Part shown: positions 1 to 6,740 of the stretch, one piece after another | Numbering within the stretch: position 1 is the first letter of the stretch | Layout of the letters: every line of letters starts with the position of its first letter | NCBI GenBank assembly: GCA_035691285.1 | Contig: DASSJI010000197.1 | Coordinates: forward strand, 1-6,740 | Length of the DNA stretch: 6,740 nt | Direction of reading: 5' to 3' | Source: DATFEN01 sp035691285 | Lineage (GTDB): Bacteria; Acidobacteriota; Vicinamibacteria; Fen-336 | Made by a program: the position numbers and the translations under genes | The notes under the pieces: model-generated | What the model saw: only the letters and a program-made list of their open reading frames with translations | Databases searched by the model: none | What the model was told of the DNA's origin: nothing

Positions 1-312
1 GCAGCGAAGCCGGGGACGCGGGCGAACCTGCTGCGGGCCGTGCTCCACTCCCCGGGGCCCACATTCGGCGTCCTCAACACCCTCGGCCTCAGCGATCCGG
101 AGCTCGACCGGCTCATCGAGTCCGCCGAGGCCGCCCCGAGCGCCACGCACCGCGCCAGGCTGCTCCGGACGGCCCAGCTTCGGGCGACACGTCTGCGCGC
201 GGCGCTGCCGCTCGTCGTCCAGACGGAGGCGGTGGTCCACGCGCGCAGGATCGCGTGGGATCCCCCGCTGAACATGGTGCTGCGGGCGGAGGACCTGGCT
301 CCGGTGCGCTGA
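1..312 (+). CDS. C-terminal end of a family 5 extracellular solute-binding protein (partial)
   Basis: The frame is open from the first base of the window and ends at TGA 310-312, giving 103 visible residues; the true start lies upstream of the window. The residues read like the C-terminal lobe of SBP_bac_5 proteins, the periplasmic binding subunits of peptide/nickel/opine ABC importers. The supporting features are an N-T-L-G-L-S-DPELDRLIE stretch, then an alanine/arginine-rich helix (RARLLRTAQLRATRLRAALP), then a hydrophobic strand LPLVVQTEAVVHARR, and finally an IAWDPPLNMVL segment close to the terminus. That order (D..LD.LI, R..L...A, LPL, V.W.P) is typical of the family. The GTG at position 40 is an internal codon rather than the start. 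The gene is convergent with the cyclase gene, with only 9 bp between the two stop codons and no convincing terminator. The family call is from pattern memory, and the ligand is unknown. Confidence 0.7.
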   Translation, partial: AAKPGTRANLLRAVLHSPGPTFGVLNTLGLSDPELDRLIESAEAAPSATHRARLLRTAQLRATRLRAALPLVVQTEAVVHARRIAWDPPLNMVLRAEDLAPVR

Positions 313-321
313 GCCTCGGCC

Positions 322-1749
322 TCAGGCCACGCGGTTGCGGCCGGCTTCCTTGGCGCGGTAGAGCGCCTTGTCGGCCTCGCGGATCAGGCCGCCGGCGGAG
401 TCGACCCGGGCCGACGGGTAGGTCGCCACGCCCACCGAGACGGTCACCCGGAACTCGCGGTTGCCGACGCGGAAGGGGTGCTCCGCGATCGCGTTGCGCA
501 GCCGCTCGGCCGTCTGCCGCGCCTCCTCGTGGTTCGTGTGGGGAAGGATGCAGGCGAACTCCTCGCCGCCGTAGCGTCCGATCGAGTCCACGACGCGCAG
601 GCTGTCCTTCAGGAGGCGCGCCACCTCGCGCAGGACCAGGTCGCCGGCCGGGTGGCCCAGCTCGTCGTTGACGCGCTTCAAGTGGTCGATGTCGACCATC
701 AGCAGGCTGACGCCGCCCTCGTAACGTCCCACGCGGCCGAACTCGCTCGCCACCTGGTCGATGGTGTGGCGGTGGTTGAACAGGCCGGTGAGGGAGTCGC
801 GGACCGAGAGGCTCTTCACCTTGTCGAACAGGCGGCTGTTCTCCATCACGATCTTGGCCTGCTGGGCCGCGGTCTGGAGGAAGGACTCCGAATCTCCCGC
901 GATGCGGGCGGCGGCCTTGCCGGCGAACGCCAGCACTCCGGCCAGGCTCTGGTTGGTGCGGATCGGATAGGCGGCGAAGCCCCCGAGGCTCGTCTCCTCC
1001 GCGCCCTGCGCGCTTCCGACGGCGAACAGCCGGGCCTGCACGCGGCCGAAGGGAGCGGGGCCGCGCTCCCGGGAGACGACCTCGAGCAGGCGCGCCTTCG
1101 TCTCCTCGAGCACCAGGGGCGCCACGGGCCGCTGGACGGCCAGGAACATGTCCAGCTCGTCCTCGTCCGCGAAGGCCATGGCGCCGACGCTGAAGTCGAC
1201 CACCTTCGTCAGCACCCTCATGACCGACGCGAAGGTCTCGTCGAAGTTCACGAAGCTCTTGGCCACGGCGCCCAGCTCCGAGAGCAGCGTTGCCTCGAAC
1301 AGCTTGCGGTCCAGGAGCTCGTTGACGCGGCTCAGGATGTCGATGCTGTCGCGCCGTGCAGGCCCCTTCTGGGGAGGCGGCGCCGCGGCGATCTTCCGCA
1401 CGAGCTCCAGGATCCCCTGGGGATCCGCGTCCTTCGTGACGTAGTGGTCGGCGCCGGTCTCGAGGCCCCAGAAGCGGTCCCCGGCCTGGTCCTTGCTCGT
1501 CAGGATGACGACCGGCAGGCCCCGTGTCGAGGGCTCGCTCTTGAGCAGCCGGCAGGCCTGGTAGCCGTTCATCCGCGGCATCATGACGTCGAGGATGACG
1601 AGCGCGAGGTCCTCGGCGAAGGCCTTCTCGATGGCCTCCAGCCCGTCCTTGGCGGTGACGACGCCGAAGCCGGCCCCCTGCAACATCTTCTCGATCATGC
1701 GCAGGACGAGCGGGCTGTCGTCGGCGACGAGGACCTTGGGGGCGCTCAT
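322..1749 (-). CDS. Response-regulator diguanylate cyclase (REC-GAF-GGDEF)
   Basis: This 475-residue cytoplasmic signalling protein is predicted to make cyclic di-GMP from two GTP under phosphorelay control. Residues 4-121 form a receiver domain with the acidic pair D10-D11, phospho-acceptor D54 in VILDVMMPRMNG, switch T84 and K106; the T-to-K spacing of 22 is canonical, although K106 is followed by D rather than the usual P. Residues about 145-305 look like a GAF domain, ending in the typical FLQTAAQQAKIVMENSRLF helix that leads into the cyclase. Residues about 312-475 are a GGDEF domain: DSLTGLFNHR, metal-binding D353 in MVDID, RVNDELGH, and the active-site loop GGEEF at 394-398. RVVD at 385-388 matches the RxxD inhibitory I-site at the spacing seen in PleD, so product feedback is likely. 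No EAL or HD-GYP domain is present. The ATG at 1749 has an AAGGTG about 8 nt upstream. The partner kinase is not in the window, and the input sensed by the GAF domain cannot be told. Confidence 0.93.
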   Translation of the reverse strand: MSAPKVLVADDSPLVLRMIEKMLQGAGFGVVTAKDGLEAIEKAFAEDLALVILDVMMPRMNGYQACRLLKSEPSTRGLPVVILTSKDQAGDRFWGLETGADHYVTKDADPQGILELVRKIAAAPPPQKGPARRDSIDILSRVNELLDRKLFEATLLSELGAVAKSFVNFDETFASVMRVLTKVVDFSVGAMAFADEDELDMFLAVQRPVAPLVLEETKARLLEVVSRERGPAPFGRVQARLFAVGSAQGAEETSLGGFAAYPIRTNQSLAGVLAFAGKAAARIAGDSESFLQTAAQQAKIVMENSRLFDKVKSLSVRDSLTGLFNHRHTIDQVASEFGRVGRYEGGVSLLMVDIDHLKRVNDELGHPAGDLVLREVARLLKDSLRVVDSIGRYGGEEFACILPHTNHEEARQTAERLRNAIAEHPFRVGNREFRVTVSVGVATYPSARVDSAGGLIREADKALYRAKEAGRNRVA

Positions 1750-1881
1750 CGACAGGGCACCTTCGTTGGACCGGAAAGGAGGGGCATTCTAACATGAGGT
1801 GAACTTTGCGACCGGCGTGGTCGTCCATCCCGGATTGGGACTCGGACGCGTCGCGAAGACCCCCGGAGGCTGGCGAGCCCG
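1750..1881. promoter_or_regulatory. Divergent intergenic region with candidate promoters on both strands
   Basis: These 132 bp lie between the leftward cyclase gene and the rightward exporter operon, so they should carry promoters for both. The only AT-rich patch is at 1786-1808. On the + strand, TTGGAC (1766-1771) and TAACAT (1790-1795) with an 18-bp spacer make a weak sigma70-like pair (3/6 and 4/6 matches), giving a leader of roughly 80 nt. On the - strand, TAGAAT (complement of 1786-1791) is a reasonable -10 hexamer but has no good -35 at 17 bp. The two candidate -10 elements overlap, which would make the promoters mutually exclusive if both are real. I saw no clear operator palindrome and no riboswitch-like structure. 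That the region is regulatory follows from gene orientation; the specific boxes are guesses. Confidence 0.35.
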
Positions 1882-3182
1882 ATGACATCCCGGAGCAAGA
1901 AGATCCTCGCGGGCGCCCTGGCGGTGGTGGCGCTGGGGGCGGTGGTGGGCGTGAGCGTCGCCCGCGACGCCCGGAGCAAGGTCGCGGTGCAGGTCCACAA
2001 GGCCGGCCGCCGCGACCTGGTGTCGGTGGTGTCGGCCTCGGGTGAGGTCAAGCCCAAGCGCTACGTCAACGTCGCCGCGAACGTGTCGGGGCGCATCGAC
2101 CGGCTGCTGGTGCAGGAGGGGGAGCGGGTCCGGACGGGCCAGCTCCTGGCCCGCATCGACTCCACCCGCTTCGCGGCAGACGAGAAGCAGTCCCAGGCGG
2201 CGGTGCAGTCGGCGCGCTCGGACCTGGAGCGGGCGCGCGCCGACCTCGAGGTCTCGCGCCTGGCCTACGAGCGCACCCGGCGGATGCACGACGAGGAGCT
2301 CGTCTCGGACCAGCAGTTCGACCAGGCCAACGCCGAGTTCGAGATGAAGAAGGCCAACGTGGACTCGCTGCGCAGCCGCATCGCCCAGCTCGAGGCCGCC
2401 CGTGAATCGAGCGCCGACAACCTCCAGAAGACCGCCGTGATCTCGCCCATGGACGGCGTCGTCACGAGCCTGGCGAAGGAGGAGGGCGAGGTCGTGATCG
2501 GGGCGCAGAGCTTCCAGCCCACGGTGATCATGACGGTCGGGGACCTCTCGGTGATGGAGGCCGAGGTGCTCGTCGACGAGACCGACATCCGCAACGTGGC
2601 GCTCGGCCAGGAGGCCAAGGTCCGCGTCGACGCCCTCGATCGCCTCGAGATCGCCGGGGAGGTGACCGAGATCGGCTCCTCCGCGATCCCGCGCAGCGCC
2701 ACCTCGACGGGCACGACGGCCTCCACGTCGGCCAACACGGGCAACCAGGCCAAGGACTTCAAGGTCACCGTCACGCTGAAGGACCCGCCGCCCACGCTGC
2801 GCCCGGGCCTCAACGCCACCGCCGACATCGTCACCGCGCGCAAGCCGGGAGTCCTGGCCGTGCCGATCCAGGCCGTGGTGGTGCGCCAGGTGGACAAGAG
2901 CGGCAAGGTCGTGGACCCGGCCAGCTTCGGCCAGGAGCAGGGAGAGGCGGGCTCCGGAGACGCGCTCCCGTCGAAGCGCGACGTGACCGAGAGGGAAGGC
3001 GTGTTCGTGGTCGCGACCGGCGAGGCCGTGTTCCGGACGGTGAAGACGGGCATCCTGGGGGACACGGACCTCGAGGTCGTCGAGGGGCTCAAGGAAGGGG
3101 AGGAGATCGTGACCGGCTCGTACAAGACGCTACGGACGCTCAAGGACAAGGCGAAGGTCAAGCTCGAGAAGGAGAAGCGCTC

Positions 3183-3186
<4 letters not shown>
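1882..3186 (+). CDS. Periplasmic adaptor (membrane fusion) subunit of a MacA/HlyD-type efflux system
   Basis: This 434-residue protein is anchored in the inner membrane by an N-terminal segment (about residues 8-26) after a basic MTSRSKK start. It is predicted to bridge the ABC permeases to an outer-membrane channel. The first lipoyl half-motif is about residues 63-95 (VAANVSGRIDRLLVQEGERV). A charged alpha-helical hairpin follows at about 98-180, then the second lipoyl half at about 183-220 (VISPMDGVVTSLAKEEGEVV). A beta-barrel spans about 223-320 and a membrane-proximal domain about 325-412. At the hairpin tip, R131-M135-S142 has the R-x3-L-x6-S spacing of the RLS motif that contacts TolC-like channels, with M in place of L. 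Oddities are a Ser/Thr-rich loop at 266-290, a polar insert at about 338-369 and a lysine-rich tail from 421. The start is the only ATG after the in-frame stop at 1795; its GGAGG (1865-1869) is a long 12 nt away. The next gene overlaps by 4 bp. The substrate is unknown. Confidence 0.9.
3169..3174 (+). promoter_or_regulatory. Ribosome binding site (AAGGAG) supporting the GTG start of the ATPase
   Basis: AAGGAG lies inside the last codons of the adaptor gene, 8 nt before the GTG at 3183. This is an ideal Shine-Dalgarno placement, and it decides the ATPase start as this GTG, which overlaps the adaptor stop codon in a GTGA joint. The lysine/glutamate-rich adaptor tail (LEKEKRS) partly reflects this sequence. 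Confidence 0.75.
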
Positions 3187-3890
<704 letters not shown>

Positions 3891-3916
3891 GGCGACCGCA
3901 ACCACGGCCAGGACAA

Positions 3917-4019
3917 CCACAGAGAGCACAGAGTTGATCGGAGAGAACACAGAGACAAGGATTCAGTCATTCCCAGCTTCCTCTGTGACCTCTCCGGGCC
4001 CTCCCTGTGTCCTCTGTGG
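3917..4019. repeat. 103-bp imperfect palindrome built of CACAGAG / CTCTGTG units
   Basis: The element sits in the 163-bp gap (3891-4053) between the ATPase and first permease genes. The left arm carries CCACAGAG (3917-3924), CACAGAG (3927-3933), GGAGAG (3940-3945) and CACAGAG (3948-3954). The right arm answers with CTCTGTG (3981-3987), CTCTCC (3990-3995), CTGTG (4005-4009) and CTCTGTGG (4012-4019). Inner pairing is 3940-3945 with 3990-3995 and 3948-3954 with 3981-3987, around a 26-nt loop. Outer pairing is 3917-3931 with 4005-4019, matching at 13 of 15 positions. The left arm is purine-rich and the right arm pyrimidine-rich. Hand-counted GC for 3911-4019 is about 56%, clearly below the flanking genes. 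No open frame, transposase or target duplication is visible. It resembles a small non-autonomous, REP/BIME-like palindromic repeat, and it would fold into a long hairpin in the operon mRNA. The rest of the gap (3891-3916 and 4020-4053) shows only a second CAACCAC copy (3899-3905 and 3914-3920). Confidence 0.8.
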
Positions 4020-4053
4020 CTTCCGTGCCGGCGTCGCGGCGGGTTGACGGCCC

Positions 4054-5291
4054 ATGCCGTTCGCTGAAGCGATCCGCATCGCCGTCGCGTCCCTGCGCGC
4101 CAACAAGCTGCGCTCGTTCCTCACCGTCCTCGGGATCCTGATCGGCGTCAGCTCGGTGATCGCCGTCGTCGCGATCATCTCGGGCCTCGACCGCTACGTG
4201 GCGGAGCGCGTGCTCGAGCTGGGCAGCAAGAGCTTCACCGTCCAGAAGTTCCCGGACATCGTGACGAGCGCCACCCAGTGGGTGGAGATGCAGAAGCGCA
4301 AGGACATCGGCATGGCCGACGTCGAGGCGGTGCGGCGCGGCTGCACGCTGTGCAGCGAGGTGGGCGCCATGGTGGCCACGAGCCGCGACGTCAAGTACGG
4401 GCGCACCACCCAGCGCGACGTGCGGGTGATGGGCATCACCGAGAACTACAGCCGCATCGGCTCGATCCGCGAGCTGATCGCGGGGCGGCACCTGATCGCC
4501 GACGACGTGGAGAACGCTCGGAACGTCGTGGTGATCGGCGCCGACCTGATGGACGCCTTCTTCGGCAGCATGGAGCCCCTGGGCCGCGCCGTCAGCGTCG
4601 ACGGCCGCGAGTACCGGGTGGTGGGCGTCGCCGAGCGCAAGGGCAGCGTGTTCGGCGAGAGCCAGGACAACTTCGTCTGGATGCCCATCACGCTCTACCG
4701 GAAGTGCTACGGCACGCGGCGCTCGGTCGTGATCCAGGCCGAGGCCCGCTCCATGGACGTGTTCGAGGAGGCCCAGGACCAGGCTCGGGTGGTGATGCGG
4801 GTGAGACGCCACCTGGAGTACGCCGCTGCCGACGACTTCAGCCTGGAGACCGGCGAGAGCGTGCTCGAGTTCTGGAAGTCCGCCACCAAGGGCATCTACG
4901 CGGCGACCCTCCTCGTGACCGCCATCAGCCTGATCGTGGGGGGCGTCGTGGTGATGAACATCATGCTGGTCTCGGTCACCGAGCGCACCGCGGAGATCGG
5001 CGTGCGCAAGGCGCTGGGCGCGCGGCGCCGCGACATCCTGCGCCAGTTCGTGGTGGAGTCCGTGATCCTGTCGCTCTTCGGCGGCGCCCTGGGCATCCTC
5101 GGCGCCGCGGCCTTCGCCAAGGGGCTGGGCGCGGTGCTGGGGAACATCATGTCGGCGGACTTCGTGGCGCCCGTGCACCTGTGGGCGGTGCTCCTGGCCG
5201 TGATCGCCTCGAGCGCCGTCGGCCTGGTGGCGGGGCTCTACCCGGCGAGCCGCGCCGCCGCCCTCGATCCCGTCGCCGCCCTGCGCCAGGA

Positions 5292-5295
<4 letters not shown>
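4054..5295 (+). CDS. FtsX/MacB-family ABC transporter permease, first of two
   Basis: This 413-residue inner-membrane subunit has the MacB topology. TM1 is at about 21-44, after the family-typical AIRIAVASLRANKLRS. A large periplasmic MacB core domain spans about 45-278, and three more TM helices lie at about 281-306, 332-357 and 375-397. The FtsX hallmark is present: VMNIMLVSVTERTAEIG and VRKALGARRRDI at about 300-328, then YPASRAAALDPVAALRQE at the C-terminus. A CxxC (C97 and C100) lies in the periplasmic domain. The ATG at 4054 is the first start after an in-frame TGA at 4045-4047 and gives the family's usual N-terminus, but no Shine-Dalgarno sequence precedes it. It has no ATPase domain of its own and should use the ATPase encoded upstream. 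It overlaps the second permease by 4 bp (ATGA), and the two are evidently diverged paralogues. Confidence 0.93.
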
Positions 5296-6531
<1,236 letters not shown>

Positions 6532-6539
<8 letters not shown>

Positions 6540-6740
6540 GGCCGCGACGCGCGAGCGCCGCGGCTTCCTGGCGACGCTCCTCGGGCTCTACTTCGAGCCC
6601 GAGGCGACGTTCTCGGCGCCGGACGCGGCGCGCCCGTGGATGCCCCTCGCCGCCCTCGTGGCCCTGAACCTGGCGTTCACCGCGGCGTGGCTCCGCAACG
6701 TGGACGCCGAGGCCTTCTTCCGCGCCGAGATGGAGTATTC
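6532..6740 (+). CDS. YIP1-like membrane protein, N-terminal part (runs off the window)
   Basis: The ATG at 6532 overlaps the end of the second permease by 8 bp and is preceded by GAGG (6519-6522) at a good 9-nt spacing. The frame stays open to the window edge, giving 69 complete residues. The visible part has a charged, amphipathic start (MSEAATRERRG), then FLATLLGLYFEPEATFSAP and a hydrophobic segment at about 36-54 (WMPLAALVALNLAFTAAWL) that should be the first membrane helix. The 'FxxPxxTF' segment shortly before the first helix is reminiscent of bacterial Yip1-domain proteins, multi-pass membrane proteins of unknown biochemical role that can lie beside ABC exporters. The overlap suggests it is part of the exporter operon. 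The family call rests on one motif and should be held loosely; that it is a coding gene for a membrane protein is much firmer. Confidence 0.65.

Noticed and set aside
313..328. Terminator hairpin between the convergent stop codons (GGCC-TCA-GGCC at 318-328)
   Set aside because: The 4-bp stem with a 3-nt loop and no T-run on either strand is too weak, and such small GC palindromes occur by chance here.
113..1888. Very long open frames overlapping the cyclase gene, in another minus-strand frame (113-1888) and on the opposite strand (478-1797)
   Set aside because: In this GC-rich DNA, stop codons are rare in shadow frames. These translations are Arg/Gly/Pro- or His/Leu/Asp-rich with no domain, while the 322-1749 frame has complete REC and GGDEF motifs.
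3940..3995. Intrinsic transcription terminator after the ATPase gene
   Set aside because: The stems pair well but the 26-nt loop is large, the arms are interrupted and no T-tract follows. Termination here would also cut off both permeases.
3917..4019. CRISPR array
   Set aside because: The repeated units are only 7-8 bp, irregularly spaced and inverted between the arms. There are no uniform spacers and no cas genes.
4044..4072. Internal promoter with TTGACG at 4044-4049
   Set aside because: No -10-like hexamer lies at 16-18 bp, and the expected position falls inside the permease coding sequence.
3967..5178. 403-residue His/Ala/Asp-rich antisense open frame across the first permease
   Set aside because: It is a shadow frame with repetitive H-D-A-L composition caused by GC-rich codons on the other strand. 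It also begins within the palindromic element.
4278..5291. Upstream extension of the second permease frame to 4278
   Set aside because: The extension would overlap almost the whole first permease and reads as an Arg/Gly/His-rich low-complexity shadow. Homology to the MacB family begins only after 5292.

Overview
The window is a very GC-rich stretch of bacterial chromosome. It is densely packed, has overlapping genes, and uses GTG as well as ATG starts. A periplasmic adaptor with a TolC-contact type hairpin implies a Gram-negative cell with two membranes. The codon bias, the MacAB-like cassette followed by a YIP1-type membrane protein, and a REC-GAF-GGDEF protein would fit Acidobacteriota or a similar deep-branching soil or sediment phylum. 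That assignment is inference; no marker gene is present.

Layout. Positions 1-312 (+) hold the C-terminal end of a family 5 (peptide/nickel type) extracellular solute-binding protein that begins outside the window. Nine bases later, convergent to it, 322-1749 (-) encodes a complete diguanylate cyclase with an N-terminal receiver domain. A 132-bp divergent region (1750-1881) separates it from a rightward operon: periplasmic adaptor (1882-3186), ABC ATPase (3183-3890), two FtsX/MacB-type permeases (4054-5295 and 5292-6539), and the start of a YIP1-like membrane protein (6532 to the window edge). All operon joints overlap by 4 to 8 bp except one. The ATPase and the first permease are separated by 163 bp that hold a 103-bp imperfect palindrome built from CACAGAG/CTCTGTG units.

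How the genes work together. The adaptor, ATPase and two permeases form a MacAB/YknXYZ/LolCDE-like 'mechanotransmission' ABC exporter, in which the ATPase drives periplasmic movements of the permeases and the adaptor links them to an outer-membrane channel. The two permeases are diverged paralogues, so a heterodimeric permease on an ATPase dimer is the simplest model. No TolC-like channel lies in the window and the substrate cannot be read from sequence. The diguanylate cyclase has its catalytic and product-inhibition motifs intact. It shares only the divergent upstream region with the exporter, so a functional link is unproven.

Most of the window is ordinary, well-recognised accessory transport and signalling. 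The best candidate for something unexplained is the palindromic CACAGAG element inside the operon. Next is the CxxC pair found at the same place in both permeases.
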